A stretch of 64,000 nt of DNA, from contig OY821519.1 in the NCBI GenBank assembly GCA_963682025.1, positions 70,498,025 to 70,562,024 of the forward strand, written 5' to 3'. How positions within the stretch are numbered: position 1 is the stretch's first letter; each line of letters opens with the position of its first letter. The stretch is from Cordilura impudica (taxonomy: Eukaryota > Arthropoda > Insecta > Diptera > Scathophagidae). The position numbers were made by a program, and so were the translations under genes. A model generated the notes under the pieces. The model was not told the origin of the DNA. It saw only the letters and a program-made list of their open reading frames with translations, and did no database searches. Positions 55,144-64,000 of this stretch are shown in pieces.

Positions 55144-57238
55144 CACTGTGCAACAAATACAGGTTAGCAAAAGTTACGTCGATTCTGAGAGTGAGGGGTG
55201 AAAATAGAGGCTAAATTAGAAGACCCGTATCGCGGCGTTTGTTTATGTTAGTTCGAATTTTTTTTTTAATCGACCTTCAGACTTTGCAGTCAAATGCCGA
55301 TTTTCAGCATATTGTTTATATGGTTTTTTGGTTTTTTTTAAAAAAATTGATTTAGAAAATTTTTGTGGTACTAATGAAGCAAAATGTTGGAAAAATTATT
55401 TTTTTTTCATGCTTTTTGAAAATATTTTCCACAAAACTAAGTCTTTTTTTGCTTTCTGTTTGATCTATAATATGCTTCTCAGTTTCTTCAATAAATTTAA
55501 TTTGAAAAGAAAATGGCCTTAGTCGATAATTTGCGTTAAAAATCCCCAAACCATTAAATAAATAGCGATTTAGGTAGAAGTAATTAAAAAGGGAAGTTCC
55601 AAGAATTAGGAATTAGTAAAACAACTTTTTTGTTTTCAACCACCGCACTGGTAGCAATTTTTTTTATTTCGTACAAGCGAACTAAGTTCAGAAATGAAGA
55701 TTCAGTTAAGACTCGAAACTCAGCCGAAGCTGATGTCTTTTAATTTTCGCTCGGTCGTGATAAAATTCGCTATTAATTTTTTTGGAACTTATTTCATTTT
55801 GTGAGTGATTTAAGTGCATCGGTTTCATAAAAATAGCAAAAAACCCATTGTATAATATATATTGTATTAAAAATGTCGGAACCAAAATGTAAAATGGACC
55901 ATTTTTGTAATGTTTGTATACGTTTCAAAGCAAGCGATGAAAAATGTGGCAATGCGAGTGATTTTTTTTTTTTGGAAGCCTATAAACAATATTTCTCGCA
56001 AGAGTTTATCACTGGCGTAAACTATGCCCCTAAAAAAGTTTGCTTTAATTGCTATTCAACTCTTATGCAATGGAAAAGTGAAAAGAAGAAGGCTATGCCT
56101 TTTGGTATAGACATCAGCCCGCATCAAGAAGAAAATTGCTATGGATGTATCAACTACCATAAAACTTTGAATAGAAGGAAAGCAAAGAATAAAACTTTTG
56201 TAGCAGTGCCAACTGTCCAATTACCATTACCGCACTCAGAATTCGTTCAAGTACCAACATACCGAAGTATTGATCTTCAAACAGATATCAGTACTACAAC
56301 CGCCGCTGCTACATCCATGGATTTCTTCTCAGAATACGACCCTGGTGAAGGTACATCCTATGCACCATCAAAGGACTCAATCCTAGTCACACAAAATCAA
56401 TTGGATGGAATTGTTGCAAATTTGTGTTTGACTCAGAAAAAATCAGCACTACTGGCTTCATTTTTAAAAGGAAATAATTTGCTGGCCAATGGTACCAAAG
56501 TAACCAAAGTACCAAATTATCGACCTTTCTGATGATGACGATGACCAAGATATTAGAGAGAGCAGTGATGTTGATCCACAGCCGCCTGCTAAACGGCAAC
56601 TGGCCAAATCATTAATTTAATTTATTTAATTTTTTTACTTAAAACTTTTCATAACTAACATTTCAAAAATATATTTTTTCCATATTTTTATAATTTCTTT
56701 TTCAATTTTTCTTCAAAACCAACACTGAACAAAATTGGTACATAAAAAATGGGAAGTAAATTAATATTAAGCTGGAAAACGCAAGTTTTGTATTATGATT
56801 GTTTTGTTTTCAAATGAAATTTATTGAAGAAACTGAGAAGCTTATTATAGATCAAACAGAAAGCAAAAAAGACTTAGTTTTGTGGAAAATATTTTCAAAA
56901 AGCATGAAAAAAAAATAAATTTTCCAACATTTTGCTTCATAAGCACCACAGAAATTTTCTAAATCAATTTTTTTTAAATTTTAATTGTTGCACAGGTCTC
57001 TAGCAATAATTTGGCTTTTACAGATTGAAAAAATATCAATTAGTCGACGTGTTATAGCCAAAAAAAACCATATAAACAATATGCTGCATTTGACTGCAAA
57101 GTTCGAAGGTCGATTAAAAAAAAATTCGAACTAACATAAACAGACTCCACGATACGGGTCTTCTAATTTAGCCTCTATTTTCACCCCTCACTCTCAGAAT
57201 CGACCTAACTTTTGCTAACCTGAATTTGTTCCACAGTG
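55144..57238 (+). mobile_element. 2.1-kb DNA transposon with about 400-bp inverted arms
   Basis: Ends CACTGTGCAACAAATACAGG and, mirrored, CACTGTGGAACAAATTCAGG. The arms remain similar for about 200 bp, and a second inverted block follows (55340-55510 against 56812-56965). It is flanked by TAA on both sides (55141-55143 and 57239-57241); the host repeat has a single TAA there. The CAC(T)G termini and 3-bp TAA duplication fit CMC/Chapaev-type or PIF/Harbinger-type transposons. The inner ORF at 55873-56532 favours a degenerate autonomous ancestor. Confidence 0.85.
55873..56532 (+). pseudogene. Cys-rich transposon protein, truncated by internal deletion
   Basis: 219 residues are open. The N-terminus has Cys pairs, FCNVCIRF, then VNYAPKKVCFNCYSTLMQW (about 50-75) and ENCYGCINYHK (about 96-106), suggesting a zinc-binding region. 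A Thr-rich linker follows, and then QNQLDGIVANLCLTQKKSAL and LASFLKGNNLLANGTKVT (about 175-210). This layout resembles the start of a large family of uncharacterised arthropod proteins that are usually several hundred residues long and appear transposon-derived; that likeness is from memory. After KVTK the frame runs out, but the overlapping frame reads IDLSDDDDDQDIRESS and PPAKRQLAKSLI and then stops, like an acidic C-terminal tail. The repeat ACCAAAGTA at the junction suggests deletion of the central part. Confidence 0.6.
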
Positions 57239-57563
57239 TAATTTGGATCAAATGGCAATTTAAGTCTATTTCATAGGTGTCATTTGTATGGTGACTATGT
57301 CTGAACATGCACCGATTTTTACCAATTTCAACATCGTTCATGCTATGGCTGATAGAAGCTTACATACCAAATTTCATCAAAATATGTTCACATTTGCGAC
57401 CTGTAGTTTGATTACAAGGTTTACATGGACAGACGGACGGACATCGACGCAGAAAGTGATTCTGAGTCAATCGGTATAATAAAATATGGGTGGAGGTCAA
57501 ATATTTTTGGTAATTACAAACATCAGCACAAAGTACCCTGACCACGTAGTGGTAAAGGGTATA

Positions 57564-57769
57564 AAAACTTGTCACCAAAGTCGCTATTTTCTGTTACCTG
57601 ATAAAAAAAATGTATTTTTATTGCATATTCCCGTAATAAAATATCTACTCAATAATGAATGAAAAATTCCAACGTAATAATTTTATGACTTTTACACGGA
57701 AACTATTAGTAAATAATCTAACTATTGGAACTATTTCTTTCCTTATGCGTATGAACATTGAATCTGTCC
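57564..57769. other. Unassigned spacer
   Basis: Short A/T-rich stretch, nothing recognised. Confidence 0.4.
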
Positions 57770-58345
57770 GTGACTTTGCTTGACTATTTTAGAATTAATC
57801 TTTGGGCACAACAAGTCTATGGGGTTTAAATCACTCCGTGACTGTGCGTGACTAAGCCTGTCTGTGATTATGTCAAAGTAATCTTTTTTCACAGCAAGTC
57901 TATCGACCAAGTTTCAGATCGATCGGATAAGGGCAAATTGGTTTTAAATCACTCCATGACTGTGCGTGACTATGCGTGACTGTGCATGACTATGTCCAAG
58001 TTAATCTTTCTTGACAGCAAATATATCGACCAAGTGTCAGATTGATTGGATGAGGGGAAATCCGTTTTAAATCTCTCCGTGATTGTGCGTGACCATGCGT
58101 GACTGTGCGTGACTAAGTCAAAGTTAATCTTTTTTTCACAGCAAGTTTATGGACCAAGTTTCAGATCGATCGGATGAGTTACAAGTGACTATGCGTGACT
58201 GTGCGTGACTACCCCAAAATTAATCTTTAGTCACAGCAAGACTATTGGCCAAGTGTCAGATCAATTGGATAAGGGGGAATGGGGTTGACCCACGACAAAA
58301 AGACAGACAGACAGACAAACAAACAGACAGACAGAGAGTATGAGT
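57770..58345. repeat. Tandem repeat, period about 120 bp, with nested 11-bp subrepeat
   Basis: Four units, each containing TTTTAAATC(A/T)CTCCGTGA, runs of GTGACTGTGC/GTGACTATGC, AAAGTTAATCTTT, CACAGCAAGTCTAT and CCAAGTTTCAGATCGATCGG. The last unit passes into AAAAAGACAGACAGACAGAC. No ORF. Confidence 0.8.
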
Positions 58346-59595
58346 TAATAGAAAGAGTTTAAAAAACACATATTTTAGGAATGTCATATACTTTTAGATG
58401 GTAGATTGTTTTAATTTTTATATGCGCAATCGTTAGATGTCGTTGAAGATTTAAAAAAAATATTTAACCCAAATACCAAAAATTGCTGGCCCTTGTGTGT
58501 GTTTTAAAAATTAAGGGGTCACCTATCGTCTTTAAGATTAATGCTAACATCAAACAAAGAAAACAAAAAATAAAACACAAAAAAAAAAATCACAAAAATT
58601 TACCCCAACATTCAACTTAAAAATTATACCCACAACTTAATGGGTTTTCATGTAGTCGTACTTACAAGGATTTTCTACAACTCTTGTAACATTTTATTGT
58701 CGTCGTGTTGGGTGATTTTGGGGGTTCGGGATTTGGTTTAAACAAAAATTATTTCTTTAGGTTAAACCGATTTTGTTAAAACGATATGCAAACTAAAAAC
58801 AATAAAATTTGGCATGTATTTTTAACGACACCATGTGCTGTGTGCCACTGATAGCAACGGAACGAGATATGGGACGAGAAGTGGGTGAGTGTAAGTTGGG
58901 CGACATTATGGCAAGTAAGAAAAAGTAGTACAAGTGTGGGATAGAAGGATATAGTATGGCTGGCGGATGTATAACATGATGAGATTTTATTAAGTCTACT
59001 GGCAATTTCTATATGTATGAGTATATACCAAACAGGATAACATACAATATCAAAATTTTTTTTTTTTTGAAATGGGTGTTTTTCGTCGTTCACAACGCGA
59101 GCATGTGCACAATGAACGCACTCAGGAGTTTTTCAATTGCTGCTATTTTAGTTTTTATTCTGTGTTTGCTTTTTACTTTGTAATTTGGAATGCAAATTTG
59201 TTCAGCCAACAACGTAAACAAAAAACAAACCATGCTTTTCTTCTCTCTTGGCATGATATAGTAGAACAAAAAAAAAAAAAAACAAAAAATTTAAATTCAT
59301 TGAAATATATACTCTATAACAAAAATGTTGATAAAGCAATGCCTTAACTAAATGCGAGTACATGCCACCAATAACCCCATCAACCTGCTTTTACTTTTTT
59401 GTGCTCAGTTATTGTATCACTGGGTTGCTAGTTTACTGGTTTATCGTACAATGAGTCTTCTCGCTGTTGGCTTAGTTACAACACAGAGAAGTACAATATA
59501 TATATATTTTTTTAAAATAAAGACCTTTAGTTTTTTAAACATATTTATGTTTCTCGTAGTTTTAGTTGGATTTTAACCGATTCATGTTGTTATAT
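58346..59595. other. Unassigned DNA
   Basis: Moderately complex sequence, repeat-poor between 58600 and 59100. Small frames at 58776-59093 and 59072-59576 lack family likeness. It could be intron or intergenic. Confidence 0.4.
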
Positions 59596-60339
59596 CTGTG
59601 GTTTTCTGGAATAACCGCGTATGTCCATTTTTGTCAGTTTTGAGTTAACGATGCCAAATATATTAATTTTTAACGCTCTTTAGATGTTAACCATTTCTGA
59701 GTTTTTTCTTTAAATAACGACGTAACTTAAATGTTTATTAAATTAATTTGCAGCACTACCGACGTATGTCAACCTACGTTTGATCGCTGACAAATTATTC
59801 TCTCAGAAAACGACAAATAGCGACATACTTTGATATTAATGAAAAAAAAAAGCAAAATAATTTTGGATTAGTTTTCAGTTTATAACCACTTATAAAAACT
59901 TGTGTATTTATTTATTTCTGTTATTTTTTATCACTATTATTCTTGATACGTTGTTTTATTCTCATACTAAGTCCCGTTAACTTTTTGTTGACGAACAAAA
60001 AAAATCCATTTTTCAAGCAACAACAACTTATGTCTACATGGGTCGTTGCATTGGTAGTTTTCCTTTTCAAAGAAAACGACGTTTGTCGACATAAGTTGTT
60101 TTATATGCACACACTTTAATTTTAATTTACATATTGTTTTTTCGTCTTTTTCTAGGATCTATTCTTCTGAAGATTTTTGACTCAAAATTTTATATAAAGT
60201 ATTTATTGCCCATATCAGGACTGTTAAATAAAAAGCTCTAAAATCTTTATATCGAGCCCAAAATTTCACATATAACGTTTTTTGGCTCCCCTGAACATAT
60301 TGATTTTATGATATACGCGGTTATTCCAGAAAACCACAG
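59596..60339. mobile_element. TIR transposon, family T744 (copy b), uninterrupted
   Basis: The inverted ends, CTGTGGTTTTCTGGAATAAC followed by CGCGTAT, match for 27 bp. The flanks carry ATAT on both sides (59592-59595 and 60340-60343), a 4-bp duplication. The interior has four related words in opposite orientations: ACGACGTATGTC, GACATACTTTGATAT, CAACTTATGTC and GACATAAGTTGTT. Length is 744 bp, no ORF. Confidence 0.9.
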
Positions 60340-60488
60340 ATATGTTGTATGTGGCAACCCTGTGCATACAAAAAACTGCTAGTCGAAAAAAGACATGGTT
60401 GGAATCAATGGTTTCACCCTATTTCGGGTCTTAGGAATCGAACTGCATCATTAGTTTTTTGAGTTATCAAGATTTTCCGATACAATTT

Positions 60489-60645
60489 TTATACCCGTTC
60501 AGGTATAATCAGTCTGTGCTGATGTTTGTAACTAGCAAAAGTATTTGACCTATATCAGACTTATTTCAGAATAATTTAGTCTATTTAGCGATGTCAATCC
60601 GTCCGTCCGCCTGTCTGTCTGTCTGGCTGCCTGTCTGTCTGTTTT
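60489..60645 (-). mobile_element. DINE-1/mini-me-like fragment
   Basis: Reads TATACCCGTTCAGGTATA, GTGCTGATGTTTGTAACTA, TTTAGCGATGTC and then GTCCGTCCGCCTGTCTGTC. This is the hairpin end plus (GTCY)n, the rest missing. Confidence 0.65.
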
Positions 60646-61709
60646 TACTTTAAATAAATAAAAAAAAATTGGCACATTTCTTTCAAAAATTGATCTATAT
60701 TCTGCATGACAGGTTATACAGCTAAGTTCACAATTAGCGTTAACGGCGCACACTGGGTATTTTTGTATAGAGGTGAGGGAAAAGATTTTTTGAAAAAATA
60801 TAATAGTTTAATGACTGATGTGCTCTTTTTTTATAGTAGAACACAAAATAATTGAGATAAAAAAAAAATATAGGTTATATACATCTGTGGTCACAAGCAT
60901 TAACCGCCTAAATCGAAAATCATGCTTTCGAGAAAATTAACTTTTTATATAAATGTAGTGAGGCTTCATTACGAATTAGGTCCGAAAACAAATGGGCGAG
61001 ATCAGATCAGTGGAAGCCTTGGGACTTTGAGTTAATGAATTATTAATGTGAGTAGTCGGACAAAAATGGGCATGATCGGAGCTGTGGGTGTGGAACCGCT
61101 GCATCTATCCGAGTTAAAATTAAAGGTCCAAGAGTTTGAATAAATATGGCTTTTTTATTCTATGTTCATAAAAATATTTTTAAACAGAAAATAAAAGTCT
61201 GCAATTTTTTTTTGTATCCTACATATTTCAAATAAAAAATAAAAGAAAGACACCAGCTCAAACAATAAAATAATAGTCGCCCTGAAATTTTTAGGTTTAA
61301 TTTCGCGCGATTTTTTGGAATTTAAAAATGTAAGCAACCAGTTTGCGATTTTTTGTTAAAATTTTTTAGTCATTTTACGTCATTTCTGTTTTTTTTTCAT
61401 TTGAGAGAATTTTGTATGGGAGTTTTTTTGCGGCCATTTTTCATTTAATATTTTTTTTTTTTGATTTTTCATTGGGCGATATTTCTAGCTTTTGAGCTCT
61501 TTTAGTCTCATTCTAATTTAACTGTTTTGCGTTTTTTGCTTGGAAACAGTGGTCATCGCTGGCAACATTTGTACCAATTTTCAATGAATTCTGATTGGGT
61601 GAGGGAGTTCCCATGTATTTGTTTTTTTCCTTTCCCAAATTTAAAGTTATTAACTCAATATCAGTTCCTATTGTTTTAATATCAGTTATCCTTTCCCAAT
61701 ATCAGTTTT
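60646..61709. other. Unassigned A/T-rich DNA
   Basis: No gene or repeat ends recognised. Confidence 0.45.
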
Positions 61710-62040
61710 TATACCCTCCACATCTCAGTGGCAGAGGGTATATACAGCTTTGTCATTCCGTTTGTAACGCATCGAAATAAATTCCTGAGACCCCAAAAAT
61801 ATATATTTTCTTGATCCTTATAACAAGGGAAGTTGATTTACCGATGACTGTCTGTCCGTCTGTCTGTGGAAATCACGATCACGCCGTCAATATCTAAGCT
61901 AGAACGCTCGTTTTTGTATAAAATCGTTTATTAACATCCAAAAGGAGTTGCTATTTAAAATCGTCAAAATCGGTTAAAGGGTTCACGAGCTATGAATGAA
62001 AATTTGAAAAAGCTCTTGAAAAAATAAAATTTTTCAGTGT
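61710..62040 (+). mobile_element. DINE-1/mini-me-like element, subfamily B (truncated)
   Basis: Starts with a hairpin end, ATACCCTCCACATCTCAGTG followed by GCAGAGGGTATAT. Then come TTGTCATTCCGTTTGTAA, TTGATCCTTATAACAAG, CTGTCTGTCCGTCTGTC and GAAATCACGATCACG. It breaks off near the start of the next copy. Confidence 0.75.
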
Positions 62041-62053
62041 GTTTGTTGTTTTT

Positions 62054-62565
62054 TATACCCTCCACTCCAGTGTGCAGAGGGTATATATAAGTTTGTCATT
62101 CCGTTTGTAATAATTAGAAAAAAAATTCTGGACCCCATAAAATATATATATTTGTGATCCTTATAACAAGCGAAGTTGATATAGCGATGTCCGTCTGTCC
62201 GTCTGTCCGTCTGTCCGGCTGTCCGTCTGTCCGTCTGTCCGTCTGTGGAAATCACGATGACGGCTTTAATCGGATAGCTAGGGTGCTCCTTGGTATAAAA
62301 AATGATTCACCAACATCCTGAGAAGTTTGCTATTTAAAATCGTCCAAATCGGTTAATCTGGTCCCGAGAATTGAGCGAAGAATTAAAAAGTCATGAGAAA
62401 ATATGATTTGAATATATGTTCTTGTGATAACGCCCTCAATAGGGCAGATAGGACGCTTGTTTTTAGTGATAATGATTCACTAACATCTTGAGAAGGTTCC
62501 TGTTTTTAAATCATGACAATAGGTTTCATAGGTTCCGAGAAATCACTGAAAAGGTAAAAAAAATA
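62054..62565 (+). mobile_element. DINE-1/mini-me-like element, subfamily B
   Basis: TATACCCTCCACTCCAGTGT with the mirror GCAGAGGGTATATA forms the 5' hairpin. A long (GTCY)n run at 62186-62244 is followed by GAAATCACGATGACGGC, TCACCAACATCCTGAGAAG and AAATCGTCCAAATCGG. It is head-to-tail with the copy at 61710. Confidence 0.8.
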
Positions 62566-63095
62566 TGACGTTTTCCTATATTGTTTTCCTAAATTTTGCA
62601 TTTTGTCATAGCTGTGCATTTTGTTTTTGTGGTCGTTGTGTTAATAATATAAAAATCCATCAATATCAATATTTTTTGGTGTAATATTTAAGTTAATTAA
62701 TTAATAAAAGAAACTATATAAAATCAATATCAATATTCTGCGATTTTTATAACACCACAAAATGTTACAAATTGATACATACTACTGTTGCCAATATCAA
62801 AATAATATTCATATATTCTGTAAATGTATATCCATAATAAGCGCATATTAAAATAAATCGGTATTTTATTTTATTTTTACAAAATTCTGAAATTTTTAGA
62901 GTTGAAAAAATAATATGGTTTTAAGAGTTGTATTTTTAGTACATGTATAAACCCTGCATACTTGCTTTCAAAAGTAGTAGATAGGTAAGCCATAAAATAT
63001 TTATTTACCCTGTAAAAAAAATTGTTTAGAAAAATACTATTTTTTGTCAGATGTTAATTACAATAAATTTTTAAACTTTGTTATTTAATGTCGGG
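62566..63095. other. Unassigned A/T-rich DNA
   Basis: Very A/T-rich, with short repeats of ATCAATATCAATATT. No gene. Confidence 0.45.
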
Positions 63096-63099
63096 ACGG

Positions 63100-63370
63100 A
63101 GGCAAACGCCATTCCCAAAATTTTGTTTCAACAGTTATCCACATTAAGAATAACCGCGGAGCTCAGCTCAATCAATGTGCAATGATCGAGCCTTGCCCTG
63201 GGAAACATGCGTTTATGCTTCTCTTAACACAAACACCATTCCCAACTACCAAAAATTTTTGACACGAGCTATTCACATTATGAATAGTCGCGGAGCTCAA
63301 CTCAATCATAGTGCAATGATGAAGCTTCGCCCTGGGAAACATATATTCATGCTTTTCTTAGCACAAACCG
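63100..63370. repeat. Tandem duplication, unit about 130 bp, GC-richer than surroundings
   Basis: Two adjacent copies (about 63104-63231 and 63232-63365) share AAACRCCATTCCCAA, AATAACCGCGGAGCTCAGCT / AATAGTCGCGGAGCTCAACT, GTGCAATGAT and CGCCCTGGGAAACAT. The reading frame is not kept between copies, so it is not an obvious coding repeat. Confidence 0.75.
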
Positions 63371-64000
63371 AACTTCTTATGGCACATTAAAAATAAACTA
63401 ATTGAGAAGTGCAATTCATCATTACGCTGTATTATAATACTATTTTCTTATTTTACTAGTAGCTAGTAAACAAAGTGATCGTATCATTGTGAACGAAATA
63501 GAATTGAAATTGTATGCAGATTTATTTTACTTAAAAAACCTGTTTCTACAGATAGTGAATAAAATCCCAGTAAACATTTTATGCAATAAATGATCATGTA
63601 GAGTCTTTTTGACTCATATGTGCTATTAAAACAGTTATAAATGCGCCCTTTTGCTGATCACAAAATATTCTTTTGTTGGGATTAAATATTACCTTACCCG
63701 CGAATCTTCTTGAGAGTGCTTTTTATCCGCTTTTCTAATCAGTTTCGACTCATTTTTGAGTCTTATTTAATGTAATTTTTCTATAAATCACTTTCTAAGA
63801 GAAAGCAAAAATCATTATCTAGTCTTTTTCTAATAGCGCATGTGATTAAGCAGTTTTTAATCATCAAAAGTGCTCGAAGAAGACACAGTAAGTTAATTTT
63901 TGTTAAAACAATCTTCGAAATGATGACTGGGATATCGTATATTTTTGTTAACACACAAACATATGCATAGCAGCACGAGTAAACCGAACTCAAATTGGCT
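63371..64000. other. Unassigned DNA to window end
   Basis: No coding signal or repeat ends recognised. Confidence 0.45.

Larger units (their letters stand above)
54775..57563 (+). mobile_element. DINE-1/mini-me-like element, subfamily A (copy f), split
   Basis: The 5' part (54775-55143) begins AAGTAAGAAAATTATAGTCG and reaches the conserved CTATATGATAA-type site. The 3' part resumes at TAATTTGGATC (57239) and ends in the hairpin ACCCTGACCACGTAGTGGT. A 2.1-kb transposon lies between. Confidence 0.85.

Noticed and set aside
55144..57238. Transib assignment from the CACTGTG ends
   Set aside because: The flanking duplication is 3 bp (TAA), proven by the interrupted repeat, whereas Transib makes 5 bp.
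58776..59093. Minus-strand 105-residue ORF
   Set aside because: No family likeness, no neighbouring exon signals, overlapping frames equally open.

Overview
The window looks like gene-poor, transposon-rich chromosomal DNA of a higher dipteran fly, probably a calyptrate (blow-fly or house-fly type). The reasons are its strong A/T bias, short fly-style introns (about 58 to 172 bp), fly-like orthologues of two housekeeping genes, and repeat families typical of Diptera: DINE-1/mini-me-like elements with a (GTCY)n tract, short TC...CTAG Helitrons, mariner and Tc1 relics, Jockey-, CR1/L2- and RTE-type LINEs, and a BEL/Pao retrotransposon. Species is an inference.

Host genes. Two genes can be reconstructed exon by exon. 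UQCR-C2 (core protein 2 of mitochondrial complex III) lies on the plus strand at 15560-17253 in four exons. Syntaxin 8 (an endosomal Qc-SNARE) lies on the minus strand at 34012-32928 in five exons. A non-coding exon ending in a strong splice donor at 36187 may be the 5' end of a third gene reading rightwards, but its coding part is not visible.

Layout. 1-2460: 18-bp A/T minisatellite. 4734-6065: mariner relic, then a piggyBac-type MITE. 6640-9240: Jockey-like LINE relic. 9397-12600: a Helitron, a DINE-like element and two MITEs. 12651-14690: 5'-truncated CR1/L2-like LINE. 15560-17510: UQCR-C2. 18190-22343: Helitrons, a LINE relic and MITEs. 22344-32792: two Helitrons, the first split by a complete 8.6-kb BEL/Pao element (22828-31401). 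32928-34012: Syntaxin 8. 34180-37600: an inverted-repeat element, a MITE and the candidate exon. 37607-57563: a dense block in which DINE-like elements, Helitrons, mariner, Tc1, an RTE LINE, a 744-bp-type TIR transposon and a 2.1-kb long-TIR transposon are nested in one another. 57770-64000: local tandem repeats, one intact TIR transposon, DINE-like copies and unassigned DNA.

Most unusual content. The BEL/Pao element has LTRs that differ at one of 398 positions and a clear 5-bp target duplication, so it is young. Downstream of pol, where env would sit, it carries an extra ORF with a second zinc-knuckle and protease-like region, preceded by a good splice-acceptor context. Right after that ORF is a 181-bp array of ten short hairpins, all with four-base loops (eight of them CCTT), whose stems differ in sequence but stay complementary. 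Several insertions interrupt other repeats so cleanly that the empty site can be read from related copies. This fixes the ends and target preference of at least three families.
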